64,000 nucleotides of DNA, taken from NCBI GenBank assembly GCA_965116445.1, contig OZ220688.1:4825902-4889901 (forward strand), in the 5' to 3' direction. Position 1 is the stretch's first letter. Every line of letters begins with the position of its first letter. Below, piece by piece: positions 7,592 to 15,706 of the stretch. The notes under the pieces were generated by a model, which worked only from the letters and a program-made list of their open reading frames with translations, ran no database searches and was not told the origin of the DNA. Both the position numbers and the translations under genes were made by a program. This DNA is from Multivorans sp965116445. Lineage in GTDB: Bacteria; Acidobacteriota; Thermoanaerobaculia; Multivoradales; Multivoraceae.

Positions 7592-8332
7592 ATGAGAATC
7601 CGCAGGCTGTTCAAGTGGACGAGGTTCGGCATCTTCGCTGTCTTCGGCGTGATCGTCCTTTCGACCTCGATTCTCTGTATCTACACCGTCGATACCGAGT
7701 TGTCGGCGGAGTATGAAATCAACGCCCAGAACATCGCCAAGACGATCGCGGACTCGAGCGCCGGCATTCTCCTGAACCAGAATCTCGCGACGCTTCAGTC
7801 GCTGGTCGATCAGTTTCTCGCGGTTCAGGGCATCCGGTACATCTACATCACGAGCGAGACGGGCGAGTTCCTGGCACACACGTTCGTTCCCGGCATTCCC
7901 GAGGAAATCCTCGCCAGCGAACACAGCAGCACCGAGCCGGTCCAGCGGAGCCTGCCGGGGATGGGCGACTTCATCGAAGTCGGCAGCCCGATCCTGGCCG
8001 GCGTCGCCGGTACGGTGCATGTGGGCATGGACCTGGACGTGGTGGCGCTCAAGATCCAGCGGGCGATCGGACAGCAGGTCTACCTGATCTGTGTGATCCT
8101 CGTTCTCGGGGTGCTGGCGTCGATCTGGTTCGTCAACCTGGCGGCGAAACCGCTGGCCGAACTCCTCGCCTACGCGGTGGACCTGGCCAAGGACGGGGAG
8201 AGAGACGACCTGGCGGAGCGCGAGATCCTGGCCCGGGACGACGAAGCGGGACACCTCGCCCGTCTGTTCCTTCACGTGGCGCGGCAGGGAACGGGGCGGG
8301 CCTCGGCGTCGGGCGTCACCGCCGAGGAGTAG
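7592..8332 (+). CDS. Membrane receptor with periplasmic sensor and HAMP domain, no output domain
   Basis: 246 aa. One membrane segment near residues 13-33 (FGIFAVFGVIVLSTSILCIY), a periplasmic region of about 130 residues (with YIYITSETGEFLAHTFVPG, double-Cache/PAS-like), a second membrane segment near 165-187 (QVYLICVILVLGVLASIWFV), then a HAMP-like region (AAKPLAELLAYAVDLAKDG ... DDEAGHLARLFLHVA). It ends about 20 residues after HAMP with no kinase, cyclase or methyl-accepting domain. It starts 16 nt after the binding-protein stop, so the two are probably cotranscribed and may act as ligand-binding partner and receptor. Such stubs can also be truncated kinases. Confidence 0.7.
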   Translation: MRIRRLFKWTRFGIFAVFGVIVLSTSILCIYTVDTELSAEYEINAQNIAKTIADSSAGILLNQNLATLQSLVDQFLAVQGIRYIYITSETGEFLAHTFVPGIPEEILASEHSSTEPVQRSLPGMGDFIEVGSPILAGVAGTVHVGMDLDVVALKIQRAIGQQVYLICVILVLGVLASIWFVNLAAKPLAELLAYAVDLAKDGERDDLAEREILARDDEAGHLARLFLHVARQGTGRASASGVTAEE

Positions 8333-8339
8333 GGGCGTC

Positions 8340-9653
8340 GTGCGGGTACCGAGAACCGTCATCGCCCTGGTCTGCACGACGCTGCAGTTGTGCTTCGGAA
8401 CGGTCTACGCCTGGAGCTTCTTCCAGACCATGCTGGTGCGGCAGGCCGGTTGGACGTTCTCCCAAACGGCCTGGGCATTCAGCATCACGATCTTCTCGCT
8501 GGGCGTATCGGCGGCGTGGGCCGGACAGATGCTGCCGCGGTTCGGACCCAGGAAGCTGGCGGTGATCGGCAGCGTCCTGTTCTCGGGCGGCTACATCATC
8601 GCCGCGGGCGCCCTGACGCTGGACATGCTGCCCCTCTTCTACCTGGGCTACGGGGTGATCGGCGGCGCCGGCATCGGGCTGGGGTACGTGACGCCGGTGG
8701 CGACGGTCGCGAAGTGGTTCCCGGACCACAAGGGGCTTGCTACCGGCATCGTCGTGATGGGCTTCGGCGTCGGGGCGTTCCTGCTGAGCAAGGGCCTCGC
8801 GCCCCTGCTCGTCGTCCGCGCCGGCGAAGACCTGTCCCAGGTCTTCCTGTGGCTGGGCATCATCTTCGCTTGCCTGCTGATCCCCTGCAGCCTGTTGCTG
8901 AGCGATCCACCCGCCCCGACGACGCTGCAGACCGTGGTCGCCGGGCCTTCCGGGGCGGAGCCGGCGTCGGACGAATCCACGGCGGTCAAGACGTACCTGG
9001 GATCCCAGCAGTTCGTCTTCATGTGGATCGTGTTCTTCTTCAACATTGCGGCCGGGATCACCGTGATCAGCTTTCAGTCCGAGTTGCTGCAGGAGGTCTG
9101 GGGACTCTCCGATCCCTCCCTCGAGCCGGCGACGCTCGCCGGGTATGGCGCGACCCTGATCGCGATCAGCTCGTTGTGCAACGGCGTCGGACGCTTGTTC
9201 TGGGGCCTGCTGTCGGATCGTCTCGGGCGGGTCAGGGTGTTCCGGATCCTCCTCGCCAGTCAGATGGTCGTGTTCGGCATTCTGATGACGGAGACGGATC
9301 CGTGGGTCTTCTCCGCGCTCGTCTGCTACGTGCTGCTCTGCTTCGGCGGCGGGTTCGCCACCATGCCGCCCTTTGTGCTCGACGTGTTCGGCTCGAAGAA
9401 GATGTCCTCGATCTACGGCGCCGTGCTCACGGCGTGGGCGGCCGCCGGGATCTTCGGTCCGGTGTACCTGGGCTACCTCAAGGACGTCTACCCCGACCGT
9501 GCGGTCATGTATTGCTTCCTCGTCGGCATCCTCATGCTGGGTGGCGGTTTCCTCTTCTCCTACCTGCTGACCGACGATCGGATACGCCTCGGTCGGCCGA
9601 CGCTCGAGGGGACACTCCGCGAGTTCGGGATTCCGGTTCCCGGGAAGGGATAG
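8340..9653 (+). CDS. MFS transporter, OFA (oxalate/formate antiporter-like) family
   Basis: 437 aa integral membrane carrier with about 12 hydrophobic segments. Typical OFA features: LCFGTVYAWSFFQ in helix 1, the helix 4-5 stretch GAGIGLGYVTPVATVAKWFPDHKG, and RLFWGLLSDRLGRVRVF in the central loop. GTG start at 8340, seven bases after the receptor gene stop, with GGAGTAGGGG as ribosome site. Likely cotranscribed with the binding protein and receptor; it would move a small organic anion, but the substrate is not readable from sequence. Confidence 0.85.
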   Translation: MRVPRTVIALVCTTLQLCFGTVYAWSFFQTMLVRQAGWTFSQTAWAFSITIFSLGVSAAWAGQMLPRFGPRKLAVIGSVLFSGGYIIAAGALTLDMLPLFYLGYGVIGGAGIGLGYVTPVATVAKWFPDHKGLATGIVVMGFGVGAFLLSKGLAPLLVVRAGEDLSQVFLWLGIIFACLLIPCSLLLSDPPAPTTLQTVVAGPSGAEPASDESTAVKTYLGSQQFVFMWIVFFFNIAAGITVISFQSELLQEVWGLSDPSLEPATLAGYGATLIAISSLCNGVGRLFWGLLSDRLGRVRVFRILLASQMVVFGILMTETDPWVFSALVCYVLLCFGGGFATMPPFVLDVFGSKKMSSIYGAVLTAWAAAGIFGPVYLGYLKDVYPDRAVMYCFLVGILMLGGGFLFSYLLTDDRIRLGRPTLEGTLREFGIPVPGKG

Positions 9654-9694
9654 GGCCCGGGGGTCCTGAATGGCGGCTGCCGGTTGATTTGTTG

Positions 9695-10588
9695 ATGTTC
9701 GGGACGATTCTCCGCTCGCTTCGGCCCGCGCAGTGGACCAAGAACGTGTTCGTTCTGGCGCCGGCCGCGTTCGCCGGCGGCCTGACTGCCCCGGACACGG
9801 TAAGGGCGGGCGCGGTCGTGCTGGCCGCGTTCTGCGCCGCAGCCAGCGCCGTCTACCTGTTCAACGATCTGCGTGACCGCGAGCAGGACCGCCGTCATCC
9901 GACGAAGAGGAGGCGCCCGGTCGCGTCGGGCGCCCTGGGCGCGGCGCCGGCGGCGCTGGTTTGCGCCGGGTTGGCGGCGGCTTCCCTGGGCGCGGCCTGG
10001 AGCTTGAACGACCGCACGGTTCAGCTCGTTGCCGCGTACCTCCTGGTCAATGCCTGCTACAGCCTGTGGTTGAAGCGGATCGTGATCGTCGACGTGATGG
10101 TGCTGTCGAGCGGCTACGTGATCAGGGTGCTGGCAGGCGCCGCGGCGGTGGGAGTCGCGGTCTCCGCCTGGCTGGTCCTGTGCACTGTCTTCCTGGCCCT
10201 CTTCCTGGGGTTCTCCAAGCGACGGCACGAGCTGGTGCTCCTGCTCGGCGAGGCGGGGGAGCAGCGGTCGGTGCTGAACCACTACAGCCGGACGTTCCTC
10301 GACCAGATGATGAACGTCGTGACCGCCTCGACCTTGCTGTCCTACGCGCTGTACGCCACGGCCGACGAGACGGTCGCCCGCTTCGGCGCCTTCAGCCTGG
10401 TCTGGACGGTTCCCTTCGTCCTGTTCGGCATCTTTCGCTACCTGTACCTGATCCACCAGGCGGAAGACCCGAAACAGCGCAATCCGACCGAGCTACTGCT
10501 GTTCGATCCCCCGTTCCTGATCAACATGGGTCTCTACGGCCTGACCGTTCTCCTGATCGTCTACGTCGGCGGTCCGCCGGCGCAGTAG
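9695..10588 (+). CDS. UbiA-family prenyltransferase, decaprenyl-phosphate phosphoribosyltransferase-like
   Basis: 297 aa membrane enzyme. The opening RSLRPAQWTKNVFVLAP matches decaprenyl-phosphate phosphoribosyltransferases, which join PRPP to a polyprenyl phosphate on the inner membrane. The Mg-binding motif NDLRDREQD (Asn57, Asp58, Asp61) and the second region YSLWLKRIVIVDVM plus FSKRRHEL are present. About eight to nine membrane segments. ATG at 9695; TTG codons at 9689 and 9692 are alternatives and no strong ribosome site is seen. In actinobacteria this step makes decaprenyl-phosphoryl ribose for arabinan; outside them its product's use is uncertain. Epimerase genes are not in the window. 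Confidence 0.8.
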   Translation: MFGTILRSLRPAQWTKNVFVLAPAAFAGGLTAPDTVRAGAVVLAAFCAAASAVYLFNDLRDREQDRRHPTKRRRPVASGALGAAPAALVCAGLAAASLGAAWSLNDRTVQLVAAYLLVNACYSLWLKRIVIVDVMVLSSGYVIRVLAGAAAVGVAVSAWLVLCTVFLALFLGFSKRRHELVLLLGEAGEQRSVLNHYSRTFLDQMMNVVTASTLLSYALYATADETVARFGAFSLVWTVPFVLFGIFRYLYLIHQAEDPKQRNPTELLLFDPPFLINMGLYGLTVLLIVYVGGPPAQ

Positions 10589-10590
10589 GC

Positions 10591-10637
10591 ACTGGGTGCG
10601 CCGGCCTTCTGGCCGGCATCCGGCGCGAAGCGCCGGC
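10591..10637 (+). repeat. Structured intergenic repeat core between convergent genes
   Basis: ACTGGGTGCGCCGGCCTTCT onward: hairpin one is GCCGGCC-TTCT-GGCCGGC, hairpin two CCGGCGC-GAA-GCGCCGG. It fills the 55-nt gap between the stops of the UbiA-type gene (10588) and the convergent membrane-protein gene (10644), a good position for a bidirectional terminator. Confidence 0.8.
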
Positions 10638-10643
10638 CTCCGG

Positions 10644-11627
10644 TCAGCGCCGGCGCAGTAGCGCCAGCACCCAGGGCAGCGCCAGCAGCCCCACGACGAC
10701 CGCGAACCAGAGGGTCGCGGCGCGGACGATCACGGTCGAGGCCATCGCGGCGTCGAGGGCGACTCCCTGACGCTCCAGCAGGAGGACCAGGGAACCTTCG
10801 GCCGCCAGCAGGCCTCCGGGGAGCATGGAGATCGCGCCGGCCATGCTGGAAGCCGCGTAGTCGAACACCGCGGCCAGCATCGGGACGGCGGGCTCGTAGT
10901 GTCGGACGACGAGCGCGCAGCCGATCCCCTCGGCCGCCCAGGCGGCGGTGGAGAGCGCCAGGCCGACCAGCAGCGTTCGCGGCTCGACGAGGCGGTTGAA
11001 TGCCTGGTGGATGTCGATCAGCACCGCCGCGCGCCCTGCGCCCAGCCGGGTCTTCGCCAGCAGCGGGATCAGGCGGTCGACCACGGGTCGGTAGACCACC
11101 GCGACGACGCCGGCCGCCGCGACGAGGACAATGGGCGCCACGAAGGAACGCTGGCCGGTGAAGACCAGCACCGACGACGCGAGGAGCAGCAGGACGGCGA
11201 GCACGTCCAGTAGCCGTTCAGTGACCACCACGGCGACGACGGGGCGCGCCCGCTTCGCCCCGAATTCGCGGGCCATCCAGGCCTTGGCCAGTTCGCCCGC
11301 CTTGCCCGGCGTGACCGCCAGCAGGAAGCCGGTGAGGAAGATCGCCAGGCTGCGGCCCGGCCGCAGATGCACGTCGAGCCGGCGCAGGTAGTACTGCCAG
11401 CGCAGGTAGCGCAGACCGTAGTTGACCGCGGACAGGAGCAGCACGAGGGCCAGAACGCCGCCGTCGAAGCCCGCGATCAGAGCGCTGATCTCCTCGAAGT
11501 CGCCCACGAGACCGAGCACCGCGAAGGTCACGGTACCGAGCAGGAGGAGGACGAGCAGCCCCCGGCCGATGCCGCGGAACGGCTGGGTCGGTTCGCCGGA
11601 GCTCGAACGCTGGCGGGGGAGCGGCAC
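10644..11627 (-). CDS. Flippase-like membrane protein (YbhN/AglD, lysylphosphatidylglycerol synthase TM family)
   Basis: 327 aa with about eight hydrophobic segments. The stretch NYGLRYLRWQYYLRRL and the conserved loop FLLAVTPGKAGELAKAWMAR are hallmarks of the UPF0104/LPG synthase transmembrane family. Members are proposed lipid or lipid-linked sugar translocases; there is no cytoplasmic synthase domain here. It is convergent with the polyprenyl-phosphate transferase, suggesting a shared role with lipid-linked sugars, which is inference only. Nearest upstream start at 11627 is a Met followed by a basic N-terminus. Confidence 0.75.
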   Translation of the reverse strand: MPLPRQRSSSGEPTQPFRGIGRGLLVLLLLGTVTFAVLGLVGDFEEISALIAGFDGGVLALVLLLSAVNYGLRYLRWQYYLRRLDVHLRPGRSLAIFLTGFLLAVTPGKAGELAKAWMAREFGAKRARPVVAVVVTERLLDVLAVLLLLASSVLVFTGQRSFVAPIVLVAAAGVVAVVYRPVVDRLIPLLAKTRLGAGRAAVLIDIHQAFNRLVEPRTLLVGLALSTAAWAAEGIGCALVVRHYEPAVPMLAAVFDYAASSMAGAISMLPGGLLAAEGSLVLLLERQGVALDAAMASTVIVRAATLWFAVVVGLLALPWVLALLRRR

Positions 11628-11712
11628 GGGAGGCGGGTTGGACGGTAGCAGCTTGGTAGCCGTACAGGGTTACGGGACGCGGTTCGGCACGATCCCCACG
11701 ACGCCAGTGATT

Positions 11713-11720
11713 GCTAAGCT
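11713..11720 (+). promoter_or_regulatory. Possible -10 element for the first M20 peptidase gene
   Basis: GCTAAGCT ends ten bases before the ATG at 11731, with no Shine-Dalgarno sequence between them. It fits the GCTAnnnT form and predicts a nearly leaderless mRNA. The -10 itself is a poor TATAAT match. Confidence 0.35.
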
Positions 11721-11730
11721 GAATCAATCG

Positions 11731-13224
11731 ATGTGGAGTAGCGCGAAGCTGAGCGCGCGGCGCCCCGTGGCGTCCCGGATCGCGCTCTACGGCACGCTGC
11801 TCGTCGCGGCAGTCGCCTTCGCCGTGTTCCGGCCGAGTACGCCCGCGCCGGTCTTCGACACTGCCTGGTCCGAAGTCGACTACGCGGAGAACGAGGATGT
11901 CCGGCGCCTGCAGGCCCTGGTCCGGATCGACACGACCTCCGACGCGGGGCGCGAGGTGGACGCCGCCCGCTACCTGGCGGGGATCCTGGAGCGGGCCGGC
12001 CTCGCGGTCGAGATCGAAGAACATCCGGACGCGAAGGCGAACCTCTGGGCCATCCTCGAAGGTGACAGCGAAGAGGCGCTCGTCCTCCACAACCACCTGG
12101 ATGTCGATCCGATACGCCGTCCCGAGGACTGGGCCGTGCCCCCGTTCGAGGGCCGGATCGATCCGCCGTGGATCATCGGGCGGGGCGTGTTCGACATGAA
12201 GAGCGTGACCGTGGCACAGATCGGGGCGGTGCTTGCGGCGAAGGAACGGATGGACGAGACCGGCTGGCGTCCGGAACGCTCCCTGATCTTCCTCGCGACC
12301 AGCAGCGAGGAGACCGGCAGCGACTTGGGTACGCGCCACATCCTCGCCAACCGTCCGGAACTGGCCCGCCGGTTCTGGGCCGTGTTCACGGAGGGCGGCG
12401 TGCTGGAGGCGCCATGGACCGGTGAAGTCAAGTACTGGGGCACTTCGTTCGCCCAGAAGCAGTTCCTCGACGTGACCGCGACGAGTCCGTCCGCGGAGCG
12501 GCTGGAGCGACTCCGCGCCAGCCTGCTCCGGGCGCTGCGTACGGCGCCGCCGACCGCCGTGGTGCCGGAGGTGAGGGCGTTCGCCGCCGCCTACGGGCCG
12601 TCGCGTCACCATCCGGACTACCGCGCCGCGCTGGCCGACCCCGAGCGGGTGCTGGGCGATCCCGAGCTCTTCGGCCGCCTGCCGGATCTGCTCAAGTCGT
12701 TGTTCCGCAACGAGGCGCATCCGTTCGCGGTCGAGGAGTCGTCTTCGGGCGGCTACCGTTTGCGGATCGTGCTCCACGTGCTGCCTGGTCTCGACGCGGA
12801 CGCCGCGGCGGCGGAGCTGCTGCCCGGTCGGCTCCTGGACGGCGTCGACATCCGGATTCATGAGCGCCGCGGTGCGGTGCGGGGAAGTCCCCTGGACCAC
12901 CCCGCCTACGTCCGGTTGATCGACTCGCTGGTTCGGCGCACCGGCGTCGAACCGGGTCGGGTCGGTCCCTACCTGCTGACCCGGTACGCGAACGACGCCC
13001 GGTTCTTCCGTCGCCACGGCATTGCGGCCTACGGGTTCACTCCGTTCAACCTCCTGTCCGTCGACACGATGACCGTGGCGGGCCCGAACGAGAAGATCGC
13101 CCTGCCCGCCTTCGTCGAGGGCGCGGAGCTGTATCGCCGTGTGGTGCTCGACCTGCTCGATGCGGCACTCGGGCCGGACGGTCCGTCCGACCCGGCCCCG
13201 GGGTGGGGGGAGACGTCCCGGTGA
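11731..13224 (+). CDS. M20-family metallopeptidase-like protein, exported or membrane-anchored (altered metal site)
   Basis: 497 aa with an N-terminal hydrophobic segment (IALYGTLLVAAVAFAVF). M20 landmarks: VLHNHLDVDP (metal His and Asp), GRGVFDMKS (bridging Asp), SSEETGSD (catalytic Glu and metal Glu) and FTEGG. The C-terminal position that normally reads H-G-x-N/D-E reads AGPNEK here, so the last metal-ligand His appears lost, although the paralogue next door keeps it. The catalytic lid domain is present but divergent. Stop overlaps the next start as GTGA, so the two are translated together. It may have shifted specificity or bind one metal. Confidence 0.8.
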   Translation: MWSSAKLSARRPVASRIALYGTLLVAAVAFAVFRPSTPAPVFDTAWSEVDYAENEDVRRLQALVRIDTTSDAGREVDAARYLAGILERAGLAVEIEEHPDAKANLWAILEGDSEEALVLHNHLDVDPIRRPEDWAVPPFEGRIDPPWIIGRGVFDMKSVTVAQIGAVLAAKERMDETGWRPERSLIFLATSSEETGSDLGTRHILANRPELARRFWAVFTEGGVLEAPWTGEVKYWGTSFAQKQFLDVTATSPSAERLERLRASLLRALRTAPPTAVVPEVRAFAAAYGPSRHHPDYRAALADPERVLGDPELFGRLPDLLKSLFRNEAHPFAVEESSSGGYRLRIVLHVLPGLDADAAAAELLPGRLLDGVDIRIHERRGAVRGSPLDHPAYVRLIDSLVRRTGVEPGRVGPYLLTRYANDARFFRRHGIAAYGFTPFNLLSVDTMTVAGPNEKIALPAFVEGAELYRRVVLDLLDAALGPDGPSDPAPGWGETSR

Positions 13225-14726
13225 CGGCCGGGATCGTCGAGGTGGGCGACTGGGTGCGCCGGCCTTCCGGCCGGCTTCCGGACTCGGGGCGGTTGCGGCG
13301 ATGGCTGGCGGCGGCCGCGCTGTTCGTCGCGGCACCGGGGCTGGCCGCCACCAGTCCGGTCGCCTGGCTTCAGACCTACCTGTCCTTCGATACGAGCAAC
13401 CCGCCCGGCGGCGAGTTGCCTGCCGTTCGCTACCTGGCAGCCCTGATCGAACGGCACGATCCGCTAGACGAGATCGATGTCCGGATTCTCGTGAGCCCCG
13501 ACGGCCGCGCGAACCTCTACGCCCGACTGCCGGCGAACGCGGTGGAGGCGGCCGGCCGCAGCCTGGTCCTGCTGCACCACATCGATGTCGTGCCCGCGGG
13601 CGAGGGCTGGAGCCGCGCGCCGTTCGGCGGTGAGCTGCACCGCGGACGGATCTGGGGCCGTGGCGCGCTCGATGCGAAGAGCCTCGGCATCGCGCACCTG
13701 GATGCGATGCTCCATCTCCTGGACAGCGAACGACCGCGCCGGCGGGACCTGGTCTTCTTGGCCAGCGCTGACGAGGAAGCGGGCGGCGAGAGCGGCGTCG
13801 GCTGGTTGCTCGAAGAGCACGGCGAACTGTTCGAGGACGCCGAGGCGGTCCTGAACGAGGCCGGAGTGAATCGGATGGCCGGGGACCGGCTACTGCGGTG
13901 GGGAATCGAGACGGCCCAGAAGCAGGTGCTCTGGTTGCGGGTCACCGCGGCCGGCCGGGGCGGCCACGGTTCGGGTTTCAACCCCGCGAGCCCTACCCAT
14001 CGACTGCTGCGGGCCTTGAACAGGGTGCTCGACCTGGAGCATGCGTGGCGAGTCACCACTGCGTCCCACCAGGCGTACCGTGCCCTGGCCGCGCTCCGTC
14101 CGGGTGAGTTCGCCGACGTCTTCGATCGGCCGTTGGAAGGCGTGCAGGCCGAACTCGACCGCCGGCTCCGCGAAGGCCGGCTGGACAGGATCCTCCTGCC
14201 GGGTATGTCGGCGAGCTTCCGCGACACGGTCCAGATCACCCGGATCGACAACGGCGCCGGGCCGGTCAACGTGGCGCCCGGTGAGGCGACGGCGCTGATC
14301 GACGCGCGTCTGCTGCCGGACACCGATGTCGAGGGATTCCGCCGGCGGGTGGAAACGGTGCTTGGCAGCGGCATTCATACGGAGGAACTGCTGCGGTCGG
14401 GCGGTAGTCCGGTCTCAAGCACGAGCAGCGACGTTTACCGCACGCTGGAGCGCGTTCTCGGAGTGCGTGCTCCGGTGGGGCCGACGATGATCGCCGGCGC
14501 CACGGACTCGCGTTTCTTTCGCCGCCTCGGCGTGGATGCCTACGGTTTCTCGCCCTTCACGCTCTCCGCCGACGATGCGGGCGGCATCCATGGCGTCGAC
14601 GAGCGCATACCCGTCGAGGGCTTCCTCCGTGGCTGCGAGATGATGAAGCGAGTCGTCGCCGCCCTCGTGCTCGCGGATCGTGAGCCCGCGGCGGCTTCCG
14701 CCGCGGCCGGTCAAGGCGAGCCGTGA
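13221..14726 (+). CDS. M20-family metallopeptidase, exported
   Basis: 501 aa. Landmarks are complete: LLHHIDVVP, GRGALDAKS, SADEEAGGESG, NEAG, and the C-terminal GGIHGVDER carrying the last metal His. A hydrophobic signal-like segment (WLAAAALFVAAPGLAAT) sits near residues 30-46. The GTG at 13221 overlaps the upstream stop and has GGGGGAG seven bases ahead, so I prefer it to the GTG at 13203. Oddly, residues about 10-20 (DWVRRPSGRLP) are encoded by a copy of the dispersed intergenic repeat. Likely substrates are peptides or N-acyl amino acids; specificity is unknown. Confidence 0.87.
   Translation: MTAGIVEVGDWVRRPSGRLPDSGRLRRWLAAAALFVAAPGLAATSPVAWLQTYLSFDTSNPPGGELPAVRYLAALIERHDPLDEIDVRILVSPDGRANLYARLPANAVEAAGRSLVLLHHIDVVPAGEGWSRAPFGGELHRGRIWGRGALDAKSLGIAHLDAMLHLLDSERPRRRDLVFLASADEEAGGESGVGWLLEEHGELFEDAEAVLNEAGVNRMAGDRLLRWGIETAQKQVLWLRVTAAGRGGHGSGFNPASPTHRLLRALNRVLDLEHAWRVTTASHQAYRALAALRPGEFADVFDRPLEGVQAELDRRLREGRLDRILLPGMSASFRDTVQITRIDNGAGPVNVAPGEATALIDARLLPDTDVEGFRRRVETVLGSGIHTEELLRSGGSPVSSTSSDVYRTLERVLGVRAPVGPTMIAGATDSRFFRRLGVDAYGFSPFTLSADDAGGIHGVDERIPVEGFLRGCEMMKRVVAALVLADREPAAASAAAGQGEP
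13249..13280 (+). repeat. Dispersed repeat copy inside the 5' end of a coding region
   Basis: ACTGGGTGCGCCGGCCTTCC followed by GGCCGGC: the first hairpin of the family (GCCGGCC-TTCC-GGCCGGC), without the second. It lies between the GTG start and the signal-like segment of the second M20 gene and encodes WVRRPSGRLP. Confidence 0.75.
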
Positions 14727-14782
14727 TGGGGGCGAGGTGAAGCGATGAGGTGTGCCATGACGCCCGGTCGAGGTGAGCTGTG

Positions 14783-15571
14783 ATGGGTGGCGAGGCGCCG
14801 GCGATGGCGATCTTCGGCGCGACCTACGCGGCGGTGATCGGCCTGTGCGTCGGCAGCTTTCTGAATGTCGTCGCCCACCGCCTGCCGCGCGGCGAGTCGG
14901 TGGTCAGGCCGCGCTCCCGCTGCCCGGGTTGCGGCGGGAGGATTGCCGGCCGGGACAATCTGCCGGTCCTGAGCTTCGTCCTGCTCGGCGGCCGCTGCCG
15001 GATGTGCGGCGCGCGGATCTCGTGGCGCTATCCGGCGGTCGAGGGCGCCTCCGGTCTGCTTTGGCTCATGGCGTGGCTCGTTTTCGGACCGACCGTGGAC
15101 GGTCTGGCTGCGGCGGTCTTCTCGAGCCTCCTGCTGGTCCTTGCGGTGATCGACGCGGCCCACTTTCTGCTTCCGGATCGGCTGACCTACCTGACCCTTG
15201 GCCTCGGTCTGGCGGCGTCTTTCGGAGTGAGTTGGACGACGCCGCTCGGGTCGGCCCTCGGCGCCGCCGCCGGCGCCGCGGCGCTGCTGCTGCTGATCGG
15301 AGTCTGGTACCTCCTCCGCCGAGTCCGCGGCATGGGCCTGGGCGACGTGAAGATGCTCGCCGGAGTGGGGGCCTTCCTGGGCCTCTACGGGATGTTGCTC
15401 ACCCTCTTCTTGGCCTGCCTGTTCGGCGCGATCTTCGGACTTCTGCTGATGGTCCGCGGGCGTCTGGGCTGGGGTTCGCGCTTGCCGTTCGGCGTCTTCC
15501 TGTCGATCGGCGCGGCCGTTTCGCTGTTCTTCGGGCCGCTTCTGATCGCCGCCTACGCGTCCCTGCTGTAG
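14783..15571 (+). CDS. pilD: Prepilin peptidase / N-methyltransferase
   Basis: Inner-membrane aspartic protease that cleaves type IV prepilin leaders and methylates the new N-terminus. 262 aa. N-terminal GSFLNVVAHRLPRGESVV, two CxxC pairs (CPGC and CRMC) for zinc, the first catalytic Asp in VIDAAHFLLPD, and the second in GMGLGDVKML. ATG at 14783 with GAGGTGAG seven bases upstream; a GTG directly before and an ATG at 14804 are alternatives. Its substrates, three minor pilin-like proteins, follow directly downstream after a repeat element. The stop is adjacent to that element. Confidence 0.92.
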   Translation: MGGEAPAMAIFGATYAAVIGLCVGSFLNVVAHRLPRGESVVRPRSRCPGCGGRIAGRDNLPVLSFVLLGGRCRMCGARISWRYPAVEGASGLLWLMAWLVFGPTVDGLAAAVFSSLLLVLAVIDAAHFLLPDRLTYLTLGLGLAASFGVSWTTPLGSALGAAAGAAALLLLIGVWYLLRRVRGMGLGDVKMLAGVGAFLGLYGMLLTLFLACLFGAIFGLLLMVRGRLGWGSRLPFGVFLSIGAAVSLFFGPLLIAAYASLL

Positions 15572-15660
15572 AGCTTGCGCGGCAGAGACTGGGTGCGCCG
15601 ACGTCCTCGTCGGCATCCGGCGCGAAGCGCCGGCTTCCGGTTCCCTCTGCCGCGCGAGCT
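15572..15660 (+). repeat. Complete structured intergenic repeat, starts at the prepilin peptidase stop
   Basis: Outer arms AGCTTGCGCGGCAGAG (15572-15587) and CTCTGCCGCGCGAGCT (15645-15660) pair over 16 positions with one G-T. Inside are GCCGACG-TCCT-CGTCGGC and CCGGCGC-GAA-GCGCCGG. Compared with the copy at 38255-38331, the arm end is AG/CT instead of AA/TT and the first hairpin has an A-T pair where the other has G-C, so pairing is kept by double changes. Confidence 0.85.
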
Positions 15661-15706
15661 CCAGCCCGACCCGAGGTCGGGCGCTCCGAAATGCGTCTGT
15701 GTCGGT

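Noticed and set aside
14710..14796. Insertion element between second M20 gene and pilD
   Set aside because: Two imperfect copies of a short GAGC(C/T)GTGATGGG-type segment are present, but they are too short and lack ends of a mobile element; likely a small local duplication.
15575..15706. N-terminal extension of the PilV-like protein
   Set aside because: It would translate the structured repeat element; the prepilin leader starts naturally at ATG 15707.
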